Below are positions 1 to 11,247 of a DNA stretch of 64,000 bases, piece by piece. A model generated the notes under the pieces. That model was not told where the DNA came from. It was given only the letters and a program-made list of their open reading frames with translations, and made no database searches. Each line of letters begins with the position of its first letter. Positions within the stretch are counted from its first letter, which is position 1. Origin of the DNA: an uncultured Alphaproteobacteria bacterium. Its GTDB lineage: Bacteria; Pseudomonadota; Alphaproteobacteria; HIMB59; GCA-002718135. The stretch is from NCBI GenBank assembly GCA_902618015.1, contig CACMYX010000002.1:62001-126000 (forward strand), written 5' to 3'. Both the position numbers and the translations under genes were made by a program.

Positions 1-380
1 ATTTTATTTTGCCACATAAAACTATTCATTGCAGGCACAAACAAAATTTTTTTATTTGCAGCAAGCAATGTATTAGAAGCTAAATTATCTCCATATCCAT
101 TAGCAAATTTTGCAATAGAATTGGCTGTAGCTGGACACACAACTATTATATCATTATCTCTTGATAAATTAATATGGAGCATCTTATTTTTTTTTTCATG
201 TTCATCTGTAAATATTCTATTTTTAAGTAATTTTTTTATATCTAATATTTTTGTATATTTCTTTGCTTCGTTAGTTAGAATACAGCTAATCTTAACCTCA
301 TTAATATTTAGCAAAGTAATAATATCTTTACATTTGGATGCAGCAATAGAACCAGTTATTATTAATAAAATTTTATTCAT
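1..380 (-). CDS. coaBC: CoaBC, phosphopantothenoylcysteine decarboxylase/synthetase, N-terminal part
   Basis: This bifunctional flavoprotein makes 4'-phosphopantetheine for coenzyme A. Only the first 126 codons lie in the window; the gene runs off the left edge, so the CoaB ligase half is not visible. The visible part is the CoaC flavodoxin-like decarboxylase: an N-terminal beta strand followed by TGSIAA, the active-site His69 in MLHINLS, the CPATAN motif at 82-87, and the substrate-binding PAMN motif at 116-119 followed by FMW. The ATG at 380 overlaps the ubiE stop as TAATG, which suggests translational coupling. In many alphaproteobacteria ubiB lies between ubiE and coaBC; here the two are fused end to end. 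The family call is firm. Confidence 0.93.
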   Translation of the reverse strand, partial: MNKILLIITGSIAASKCKDIITLLNINEVKISCILTNEAKKYTKILDIKKLLKNRIFTDEHEKKNKMLHINLSRDNDIIVVCPATANSIAKFANGYGDNLASNTLLAANKKILFVPAMNSFMWQNK

Positions 381-1111
381 TACAATTTGTAACCAGTGTG
401 TATAGCTACAATTCCATTGAATAGATTAATTGTCTCGACTTTAGTAAATCCACAATCACTTAGATTTTTACTAAGCTCTTCTTGTGATGGAAATAAATCA
501 ATACTTTCACTTAAATATCTATAAGCATTTTTATCTTTAGCAACTATTTCTCCTAATAGAGGTAAAATCTTTGATTTATAAATTTTATATGAACTTGATA
601 TCAAGGATGATTTAGGTGTACTAAATTCTAAGCAACAATATTTACCACCAGGTTTAAGTACTCTGTAAGCTTCTTTTATAGATAATAAATACTCTGTCAC
701 ATTTCTTAAGCAAAAAGAAATCGTGTATTTATCAAAAAAATTATTTTCAAAATTTAACTTTTCAGCATTACCAATAAAATATTTTATATTTTTTTCTTTT
801 TTTAATCTTTTTCTTCCTTCTAATAACATTTCTTCATTTAGATCTAAAAGATAGAGACTGGTTGGTAAATTTTCTTTCAAAATTTCGCTGGCAATATCAC
901 CAGAGCCAGAACCAACATCCAAGACTATTTCATTTTCTTTTAGATCCACTGTCTCTACAAATCTTTTTTTCCATAATCGATGCATACCTAAACTCATTAA
1001 ATCATTCATTATATCGTAGCTAGGTGCTACACTTGAAAACACATTCTGAACAAGTTTAGTCTTTTGTTTTGAATTTACTTTTGTATAACCAAAATTATAA
1101 TTTTTTTTCAT
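380..1111 (-). CDS. ubiE: UbiE, demethylubiquinone/demethylmenaquinone C-methyltransferase
   Basis: SAM-dependent methyltransferase of quinone biosynthesis, 243 residues, the usual size. The N-terminal FGYTKV stretch and the family motif around SVAPSYDIMNDLMSLGMHRLW match UbiE. The SAM-binding glycine loop is LDVGSGSGD near residues 65-73, and the late motif FCLRNVT is present. The start is supported by alignment of the first residues with E. coli UbiE. It diverges from mutM with one base between the two start codons, so its promoter must lie inside mutM. It is followed directly by coaBC (TAATG). No menaquinone genes are seen here, so a role in ubiquinone synthesis is the likelier one. Confidence 0.95.
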   Translation of the reverse strand: MKKNYNFGYTKVNSKQKTKLVQNVFSSVAPSYDIMNDLMSLGMHRLWKKRFVETVDLKENEIVLDVGSGSGDIASEILKENLPTSLYLLDLNEEMLLEGRKRLKKEKNIKYFIGNAEKLNFENNFFDKYTISFCLRNVTEYLLSIKEAYRVLKPGGKYCCLEFSTPKSSLISSSYKIYKSKILPLLGEIVAKDKNAYRYLSESIDLFPSQEELSKNLSDCGFTKVETINLFNGIVAIHTGYKL

Positions 1112-1112
1112 T

Positions 1113-1931
1113 ATGCCAGAATTACCTGAAGTTGAAACTACAGTTAAAGGACTTAGTGTAATATTGAATCAAAAAATATCTAATGTCAAAATTCATACAT
1201 CAAAACTGCGTTTTAAAATTCCTAATAATATAACTAATATACTACGTAACTCTAAGATATCCAACCTAAGACGCATAGCAAAGTTTATTATTATAGATTT
1301 AGATAAAGATTATTCTCTAATAATACATTTAGGAATGTCAGGAAGATTAAAAACTGTCTCATCAGTTTATAAAAGAATAAAACATGATCATTTTCTTCTA
1401 TATTTTTTAGGAAAAACGATACTTATTTATAATGATCCAAGGAAATTTGGCTTTATAGACATAGTAAAAACAAAAAATCTTCAACAAAAAAAGTATATTA
1501 CAACCCTTGGTATAGATGCTCTTAGTCCATATCTTACAGCACAAATGATATTTGAAAAAATTTCAAAATCTGAAGTACCCATAAAACAAATTTTACTCAA
1601 TCAAAAATTAATTTCAGGTATAGGAAATATCTATGCTTCAGAAATTTTATTTGATTCTAAAATTTCACCCCTTATCCTAGGTAAGGATTTGAAAATTAGT
1701 CTCATAATGAAACTAATTAAGTCTATTAGAAAAATTTTAAGAAAAGCAATTAAGCATGGGGGTTCGAGCATAAGAGATTATAGGTCTACTGACGGCACAT
1801 TAGGAAATTTTCAGTCTAATTTTAAGGTTTATAATAAAGAAGGAAAAAAAATACGTGGCCATGAGGTGATAAAGATCATTCAATATGGAAGATCTACTTT
1901 TTATTGCCCAAAACTGCAAAATAATAAGTAA
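1113..1931 (+). CDS. mutM: MutM (Fpg), formamidopyrimidine-DNA glycosylase
   Basis: Bifunctional DNA glycosylase/AP lyase that removes oxidised purines such as 8-oxoguanine. The protein starts MPELPEVET; Pro2 (catalytic after Met removal) and Glu3 are the family's active-site residues, which fixes the start codon. A helix-two-turn-helix region around QKLISGIGNIYASEILF and the conserved Lys loop near residue 57 are present. The C-terminal region ends YNKEGKKIRGHEVIKIIQYGR then STFYCPKLQ. Only one Cys is seen there, where the usual zinc finger has four Cys (CxxC-x16-CxxC), so the finger looks degenerate. Length 272 is normal. The ATG is one base from the divergent ubiE ATG. Confidence 0.95.
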   Translation: MPELPEVETTVKGLSVILNQKISNVKIHTSKLRFKIPNNITNILRNSKISNLRRIAKFIIIDLDKDYSLIIHLGMSGRLKTVSSVYKRIKHDHFLLYFLGKTILIYNDPRKFGFIDIVKTKNLQQKKYITTLGIDALSPYLTAQMIFEKISKSEVPIKQILLNQKLISGIGNIYASEILFDSKISPLILGKDLKISLIMKLIKSIRKILRKAIKHGGSSIRDYRSTDGTLGNFQSNFKVYNKEGKKIRGHEVIKIIQYGRSTFYCPKLQNNK

Positions 1932-1983
1932 TTCTATATTAAATATTAATTGACTTAATTTATTTTGAATTTATAGCACTGAT

Positions 1984-2244
1984 ATGGCTAACCATGTTTC
2001 TGCAAAAAAAAGATCGAGACAGAACAAAACTAGAAATACTGTTAATTCTCAATACCTATCTAAATTTAGAAACGCTCTAAATAAATTTAAATTATCAGTG
2101 GATGCAAAAAATGAAGAAGAAATCCAAAAATCCTTCAGCAATGTCAACTCAATAATGGCCAGAGCATCAAAAAAAGGTATTTTTAAAAAAGAATACATAT
2201 CCAGAAAGTTATCCTCTTTATCAAAACAAATTTCAAAAAAATAA
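1984..2244 (+). CDS. rpsT: 30S ribosomal protein S20
   Basis: S20 binds 16S rRNA in the body of the small subunit. The 86-residue, Lys/Arg-rich protein begins MANHVSAKKRSRQNKTRN, the standard S20 N-terminus, and keeps the helical SNVNSIMARASKKGIFKKE segment. The order mutM-rpsT-dnaA is common in alphaproteobacteria. The 52-base gap from mutM contains no clear terminator. An A-run/T-run follows the stop codon (about 2235-2260) but forms only an AT stem, so I do not call a terminator. Confidence 0.96.
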   Translation: MANHVSAKKRSRQNKTRNTVNSQYLSKFRNALNKFKLSVDAKNEEEIQKSFSNVNSIMARASKKGIFKKEYISRKLSSLSKQISKK

Positions 2245-2323
2245 TTTTTTTTTAATTTTTTTCACTTTTCTTCTTGCTAAAAATACTTAAAGGGTGTTGA
2301 TTAAGAATTTAATTTGGTGATTT

Positions 2324-2356
2324 AATTTTACGACTTTAGATTTTTTTCGTAAAATT
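2324..2356. promoter_or_regulatory. Perfect 9-bp inverted repeat in the dnaA leader
   Basis: The arms AATTTTACG (2324-2332) and CGTAAAATT (2348-2356) are perfectly complementary and flank a 15-base loop. The element ends 34 bases before the dnaA ATG, inside the 146-base rpsT-dnaA gap (2245-2390). It could be an operator or a hairpin in the dnaA 5' untranslated region. The rest of the gap shows several TTAA tetrads with spacings that do not fit a CtrA site, and no DnaA box. Confidence 0.45.
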
Positions 2357-2390
2357 TCATTAAGCAAAAAAATCGTCTTGTTGGGGGAAA

Positions 2391-3785
2391 ATGGATAATA
2401 CATCCACTAAGTTTGATGAAAGTAATTGGCTATCCTTTAAAAAGAATCTAAAGAAAAACGTTGGTGATACTGCTTTTAACAACTGGCTAAAGCATTTAAA
2501 TTATGTGTCTTTGGTAGAAAATACAATTACTTTCTCTGTACCTACAAAATTTTTAAGAGACTGGATAGTAAACAACTATTCAGACAAGATTAAAAGTGAA
2601 GCTAAAACTCACGTTGAAAAAGTGGATACCATCAAATTTGTAGTTAAACCAACGGGAGGACGAATAGTACCTGGTACAACAAGAACAATCAAAAGTAATG
2701 ACAATCACTGGAAATCTTCGATGGATCTTCGATCTAATCAATCCTCAATATATCCGAATGAATTTGGCGCTCCATTAGATCCTAGATTTACATTTGACAA
2801 TTTTGTTGTTGGAAAACCAAATGAACTAGCTTTTGCTGCTTCTCAAAGAGTTTCTGAAGCAGATAAAATAACATTCAATCCATTATTTTTGTGTGGTGGT
2901 GTTGGTTTAGGTAAAACACATTTGATGCATGCTATAGGCTGGAAGATTAAAGAAAAACAACCTGAAAGAAAAGTAATTTATTTATCAGCTGAAAAATTTA
3001 TGTATCAATTTGTAAGGGCTTTAAGGTATAAAGACACATCTGCATTTAAGGAACAATTTCGATCAATTGATGTGCTTATGATTGATGATGTCCAGTTCAT
3101 TAGTGGAAAAGACAATACTCAGGAAGAATTCTTTCATACCTTCAATGCTCTTATAGAACAGAATAAACAAATTGTAATATCTGCAGACAAAACACCTACA
3201 GACCTGGATGGCGTTCAGGAAAGATTAAAATCCAGACTTGGCTGTGGATTGGTAGCTGACATACATCCTACCACTTATGAATTAAGGTTGGGTATATTAA
3301 TTGAAAAAGCTCATAAAAGAGGGGTGGAAATTCCACCTAAAGTTTTAGAATTTTTATCTCATAGAATAATTTCAAATGTGAGGGAAATGGAAGGGGCGTT
3401 GAATAGATTAGTAGCACACGCAACGTTAGTTGGCACAGCTATCACAGTAGAAACTGCTCAGTTAGTATTGCAAGATTTACTTAAATCTTCAAACAAGAAA
3501 ATAACCATTGAGGAAATTCAAAAAAAAGTTGCGGAACACTTTAATATCAGAATAACTGATATGCATTCACCAAGAAGATCAAGATCTGTTGCAAGGCCAA
3601 GACAGATAGCAATGTATTTAGCCAAGTCAATAACATCTAGGTCTTTACCTGAAATTGGTAGAAAGTTTGGCGGTAGAGATCACACTACTGTTATGCATGC
3701 TGTAAAAAAAATTGAAGAACTCAAGTTATCTGATGTTAATTTTAATGAAGATTTAGAATTATTAAAAAGACTTATAGATTCTTAA
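2391..3785 (+). CDS. dnaA: DnaA, chromosomal replication initiator
   Basis: AAA+ ATPase that opens the replication origin. Domains in order: N-terminal helicase-loading domain I (residues 1-80, with FNNWLKHL), a short linker, the AAA+ module with Walker A GGVGLGKTH at 169-177 and Walker B VLMIDDVQF, and the C-terminal helix-turn-helix with the signature GGRDHTTVMHAV near residue 430. Length 464 is normal. A purine-rich GGGGGAAA lies directly before the ATG. dnaN follows after 23 bases. No cluster of DnaA boxes is visible next to the gene, so the origin cannot be placed here. Confidence 0.98.
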   Translation: MDNTSTKFDESNWLSFKKNLKKNVGDTAFNNWLKHLNYVSLVENTITFSVPTKFLRDWIVNNYSDKIKSEAKTHVEKVDTIKFVVKPTGGRIVPGTTRTIKSNDNHWKSSMDLRSNQSSIYPNEFGAPLDPRFTFDNFVVGKPNELAFAASQRVSEADKITFNPLFLCGGVGLGKTHLMHAIGWKIKEKQPERKVIYLSAEKFMYQFVRALRYKDTSAFKEQFRSIDVLMIDDVQFISGKDNTQEEFFHTFNALIEQNKQIVISADKTPTDLDGVQERLKSRLGCGLVADIHPTTYELRLGILIEKAHKRGVEIPPKVLEFLSHRIISNVREMEGALNRLVAHATLVGTAITVETAQLVLQDLLKSSNKKITIEEIQKKVAEHFNIRITDMHSPRRSRSVARPRQIAMYLAKSITSRSLPEIGRKFGGRDHTTVMHAVKKIEELKLSDVNFNEDLELLKRLIDS

Positions 3786-3808
3786 TTTTTTTTGTCATAT
3801 GTTTAGAT

Positions 3809-4924
3809 ATGAAATTTAAAATAGCACGTTCCAATTTTTTTAAAACTCTATCTCATCTTCAGGGTATAGTAGATAAAAAAAATTCATTACCAATATTATC
3901 TAACATTCTTATAGAAGCTAAAAATAATCAGTTAATACTTTCATCTACTGATATGGATATTTCAATTATAGAAAAAATTAATTGCAATGTTCAAGAAGAT
4001 GGAGCAACAACAATAAATTCTCAAATTCTATATGATATCGTGAGAAAAATTGATGATAAGAGTGAAATAGAGTTAATATCAAATGATGGAAAATTATTAA
4101 CCTTGAGAGCTAACGGCTCTAGATTTTCTTTGGCCTCATTACCAAAAGAAGATTATCCAATTATTAATCAGGAAAACTCCGGTGTAAAGTTACAAATTAA
4201 CTCTAAAATACTGTTTAAGCTAATAGATAAAACTAAATTTGCTATATCTAATGAAGAAACAAGATATTTCCTAAATGGCTTATATTTTAATATAACTAAT
4301 GAAAGTAATAAAAATATTGTTACATTAGTTGGGACAGATGGGCATCGTTTAGCTAAATTCAGTCATTATATTGAAGATAATATTGATCAAATATCTGGAG
4401 TAATCATTCCAAAAAAAACCATTTATGAATTATCCAAATTATTATCTGAAATTGATGAAAATATAAAAATATCAATAAGTTCAAATAAAATTATATTTTA
4501 CATAGGTAACATAACATTTATTTCTAAGTTGATTGACGGAAGTTTTCCTGATTATAAAAGAGTAATTCCAAAAGATAATTCAAATGTTTTAAAAATTAAT
4601 AGAGAAACACTGTTATCTGCAGTTGATAGAGTTAGTACTATAGCCAATGAAAAGTCGCCAGTTATTAAATTTAAATTACTTAATAATAATTTAAATCTTA
4701 ATACCATAAATAATGAAAGCAGTACTGCTTCTGAAGACTTAGTTATAGACTATGATGGTGATGAAATTGAAATTGGTTTTAATTCAAAATATATTATGGA
4801 TATAGTTAACAATTTAGAAGATAATGAAATTTCTATAAATTTAAAAAATAATACTTCTCCAATTATAGCCCTTGAAAGCTCAAACAGTAATTTAGTATAT
4901 GTTTTAATGCCAATGAGAGTCTAA
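3809..4924 (+). CDS. dnaN: DnaN, DNA polymerase III beta sliding clamp
   Basis: Ring-shaped processivity clamp, 371 residues, the usual length. The N-terminal FFKTLSHLQGIVDKKNSLPIL, the internal LVGTDGHRLA and the C-terminal VYVLMPMRV are clamp hallmarks; the C-terminal MPMR forms part of the partner-binding pocket. It sits 23 bases after dnaA and 3 bases before recF, in the classic dnaA-dnaN-recF-gyrB order. Confidence 0.98.
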   Translation: MKFKIARSNFFKTLSHLQGIVDKKNSLPILSNILIEAKNNQLILSSTDMDISIIEKINCNVQEDGATTINSQILYDIVRKIDDKSEIELISNDGKLLTLRANGSRFSLASLPKEDYPIINQENSGVKLQINSKILFKLIDKTKFAISNEETRYFLNGLYFNITNESNKNIVTLVGTDGHRLAKFSHYIEDNIDQISGVIIPKKTIYELSKLLSEIDENIKISISSNKIIFYIGNITFISKLIDGSFPDYKRVIPKDNSNVLKINRETLLSAVDRVSTIANEKSPVIKFKLLNNNLNLNTINNESSTASEDLVIDYDGDEIEIGFNSKYIMDIVNNLEDNEISINLKNNTSPIIALESSNSNLVYVLMPMRV

Positions 4925-4927
4925 CAT

Positions 4928-8472
<3,545 letters not shown>

Positions 8473-8478
8473 TTTTCA

Positions 8479-9708
8479 ATGAACACAATACTTCTAGGCA
8501 ATCTTATTAAAATAAGATGGATTGCGATTTTTGGTCAAATTTTTGCAATTTTTTTTGTATCATTTTTTATTAATATTCAAATACCTTTAATAGAAACTTT
8601 ATTGATAATTTTACTCTCTGTTTTTGTAAATCTTTACTCATATTTTGAAGAAAGGAAAAATAAATCAATTAGCAATGTTAAAGCATTTTCTTTTTTACTT
8701 TTTGATACACTACAGTTGGGTTTTTTATTATTTTTGACAGGCGGAATAATTAATCCTTTTTCTATATTAATATTAGCTCCAGTGATAACTTCAGCATCTT
8801 ATCTTCCAGCACTAATGACAGTAATCTTATCAACAATATCTATAATTATAATTATTTTATTAAATTTTTATTTTTTACCACTTAACCTTGGTGATGAATT
8901 TTATTTACCTGAAATCTATAGTTTTGGACTTGTCATAGCATTAATAATCACTGTTATTTTCATTGCAATTTATGCATATTTGTTTGCAAGCTCTTCAAGA
9001 AAAATTTCTAATGCATTATCTGCATCAAAGCTTCAAATTTTGAATCAAAAAAAAATTACAGAAGTTGGCTCACTAAGTGCTGCAGCTGCACATGAACTTG
9101 GCACACCTTTAAATACTATTTTTTTAATTTTAAATGACTTGCTTAAAGAAAAAAAATTAAAAGATGATCATCATATAGTAAAAGACATTATCTTATTAAA
9201 ATCTCAAGCTGAGAGATGTAAAGAAATTTTACAAAGATTTTCAAAAAATCCTTTGAAATTAAAAGATAAGTTTCTTGAAAAAGTCAAAATTACCGACTTA
9301 ATTAAAATAAATTTCGAAAAGTTTAATAAGGACAAAAAATTAAATATTAAAAATGAATTAAATATAGATGAGCCAGAGATTATTTATAAGGATGAAATTA
9401 TGTATGCTTTGAGTAACATTATACAAAATGCCATCTTTTATTCTGAAAAAATTGTAACAGCAAAATTAAAATACTCTAAAAAAAATTTAAAAATAATAAT
9501 ATCTGATGATGGTAATGGATTTTCTAAAGATATTATCGATAAACTGGGAGAACCTTATATTTCAAAAAATAATCAAGGGATGGGATTGGGTATATTTATA
9601 ACAAAAAATTTGATTGAAAATATGGGTGGAGACCTTGACTTTTATAACACTAAAGATGAGGGTGCTGTTGTTGAAATTACCTTTGATAACTCTATCTTAA
9701 ATATATGA
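8479..9708 (+). CDS. regB: RegB/ActS/PrrB-type redox sensor histidine kinase
   Basis: Membrane sensor kinase that reports the redox state of the quinone pool. About six hydrophobic segments fill residues 8-170. The quinone-site motif GGIINPF lies at 88-94. The H-box AAAAHELGTP contains the phospho-accepting His205. The redox-active cysteine of the RegB family is present as Cys247 in KSQAERCKEIL. The C-terminal ATPase domain has the N, G1 (DDGNGF) and G2 (GMGLGIF) boxes. These signatures make the family call firm. It is coupled to regA by an ATGA overlap. The usual neighbour senC (a Sco copper chaperone) is not present. Confidence 0.93.
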   Translation: MNTILLGNLIKIRWIAIFGQIFAIFFVSFFINIQIPLIETLLIILLSVFVNLYSYFEERKNKSISNVKAFSFLLFDTLQLGFLLFLTGGIINPFSILILAPVITSASYLPALMTVILSTISIIIIILLNFYFLPLNLGDEFYLPEIYSFGLVIALIITVIFIAIYAYLFASSSRKISNALSASKLQILNQKKITEVGSLSAAAAHELGTPLNTIFLILNDLLKEKKLKDDHHIVKDIILLKSQAERCKEILQRFSKNPLKLKDKFLEKVKITDLIKINFEKFNKDKKLNIKNELNIDEPEIIYKDEIMYALSNIIQNAIFYSEKIVTAKLKYSKKNLKIIISDDGNGFSKDIIDKLGEPYISKNNQGMGLGIFITKNLIENMGGDLDFYNTKDEGAVVEITFDNSILNI

Positions 9709-10232
9709 ATATGAAGTTGTTAATTGTTGATGATGATTTACCCTTTAGGGAAAGACTTTCAAGATCTATGGAAAAGAAAGGATTTGATGTGCTGTCCTCA
9801 CCAGGTTTTAAAGATTCATTAAGTAAAGTGTCAGAAAATAATTTTGATTACGCGGTTGTGGATATGAGACTAGAAGATGGTTCTGGCCTTGAATTAGTAA
9901 AAGAAATTCAAAAAATTAGCCCTCAAACAAAATCACTTTTATTAACTGGTTATGGGAATATTGCCACAGCAGTAGCTGCGATTAAATCTGGAGCAATAGA
10001 CTATCTTCCTAAACCAGCTGAAATCGATCAAATTTATGATGCACTTACTAATTCAAAAGAAATTCTACCACCCCCGCCAGAAAATCCTATGACTGCAGAT
10101 AGAATTAGGTGGGAACATATTCAAAGAGTGTTTATACAGTGTAATAGAAATGTATCAGAAACTGCTAGAAGACTAAGAATGCATAGACGTACATTACAAA
10201 GAATACTGAATAAACATGCCCCAAAAGAATAG
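9705..10232 (+). CDS. regA: RegA/ActR/PrrA-type response regulator
   Basis: Partner of RegB; in known alphaproteobacteria it controls respiration, carbon and nitrogen metabolism in response to oxygen. The receiver domain occupies about residues 1-118 with the phosphorylation site Asp53 in VVDMRLEDGSG and LLLTGYGNIATAVAAIKSGA. A proline linker (PPPPENP) leads to a Fis-type helix-turn-helix ending RNVSETARRLRMHRRTLQRI. Length 175 is the compact RegA size. ATGs at 9705 and 9711 are both possible; the first overlaps the regB stop. Confidence 0.94.
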   Translation: MNMKLLIVDDDLPFRERLSRSMEKKGFDVLSSPGFKDSLSKVSENNFDYAVVDMRLEDGSGLELVKEIQKISPQTKSLLLTGYGNIATAVAAIKSGAIDYLPKPAEIDQIYDALTNSKEILPPPPENPMTADRIRWEHIQRVFIQCNRNVSETARRLRMHRRTLQRILNKHAPKE

Positions 10233-11247
10233 TAAGATCTTATCTATAGTAATACCAGTTTTTAATGAAATTAACTTTATTAATAAACTATTTGAGCAAA
10301 TAGAATTATATTTTAATAAAGAAAATATCGAGATTATAGTAGTTGATGATGGCTCAACTGATGGATCCTCAAATTTATTAAATGAGTTAAAGCAAAAAAA
10401 ACATTATAAATTCTTATTTAAATTAATTAAGCTAGACATAAACTCTGGTAAAGGAAAAGCAATCCAAACAGGAATAAAAAATTCTAGGGGAGAATATATT
10501 TTGCTTCAAGATGCAGATTTAGAACTAGATATTAAAGATGCAAAAGAAATGTTTGATATGATAACTAAAAATAAAGATATTAAATGTATATTTGGTAGTC
10601 GATATCTTTCTGGAAAGCTTAAAAAAAATAATTATTTTTTTAATAATTTGGTTGGTAAAATTAATTCATTAATATTTAACATTTTTTTTTCTCAGTCATT
10701 AAGTGATGTGCATTGTGGTTTAAAAATTCTTCATAGAAGTGTAATTGAAAAAATTAAACTAAGTGTAAATGACTTTGGAATAGAGATTGATCTAGCTTCA
10801 CAAATTGTTAGAAATAATTTTTTTATTTACGAATTTGGCGTTTCATATTTTTTTAGATCTAAAGCTCAAGGTAAAAAAATTACTTGGGTTGATGGTTTAA
10901 AATCTTTTTATTATCTTATAAAAGTAAGATTTTTTGACAACTCTGCCTCAACTAACATATCTATTTTATATTCAATAATTTATATGGGCTATGTAGGTTC
11001 TTATTTTGGGATGGGGTTAGGCAATACACTATTTATAATTATTTTTGCTATTCTTGGTTCAATCTTGGGTATTCATTTTAAAATATTATCATCTACAGTA
11101 ATTTTTCTTTTAATATATTTTGGATCTTTGTTTGGAAAAGGTAATGGAACTACACTATCAGTAGCACTTTTTTTTGTTCTAGGTATATTTATTGCAAGAA
11201 AAACAAAAAAATATTTTCTTAATACTAGTTTTAGTAATTATTTTTAA
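10216..11247 (+). CDS. Family 2 glycosyltransferase with C-terminal membrane segments
   Basis: The N-terminal domain (about 1-230) is a GT-A fold enzyme like dolichyl/polyprenyl-phosphate sugar synthases: SIVIPVFNE, EIIVVDDGSTDGS, GKGKAIQTG and the metal-binding QDADLE. About three hydrophobic segments follow (residues 250-325), as in polyprenyl-phosphate glycosyltransferases. It probably loads a sugar onto a lipid carrier at the inner membrane; the sugar cannot be told. The ATG overlaps regA by 17 nt, so the start is somewhat uncertain. A second enzyme of this family lies at 62930-63628. Its tail overlaps the convergent ligase-like gene by 17 nt. Confidence 0.85.
   Translation: MPQKNSKILSIVIPVFNEINFINKLFEQIELYFNKENIEIIVVDDGSTDGSSNLLNELKQKKHYKFLFKLIKLDINSGKGKAIQTGIKNSRGEYILLQDADLELDIKDAKEMFDMITKNKDIKCIFGSRYLSGKLKKNNYFFNNLVGKINSLIFNIFFSQSLSDVHCGLKILHRSVIEKIKLSVNDFGIEIDLASQIVRNNFFIYEFGVSYFFRSKAQGKKITWVDGLKSFYYLIKVRFFDNSASTNISILYSIIYMGYVGSYFGMGLGNTLFIIIFAILGSILGIHFKILSSTVIFLLIYFGSLFGKGNGTTLSVALFFVLGIFIARKTKKYFLNTSFSNYF

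Noticed and set aside
121-405. Plus-strand open frame of 94 codons at the left edge
   Set aside because: It lies opposite coaBC, whose minus-strand translation has clear CoaC motifs; the plus-strand frame has none.
2287-2325. CtrA sites (TTAA-N7-TTAA) before dnaA
   Set aside because: Four TTAA tetrads occur, but their spacings are 10, 4 and 9, not 7; expected by chance in AT-rich DNA.
2245-2390. Replication origin next to dnaA
   Set aside because: No cluster of TTATCCACA-like DnaA boxes and no long gap; dnaA is often away from oriC in alphaproteobacteria.
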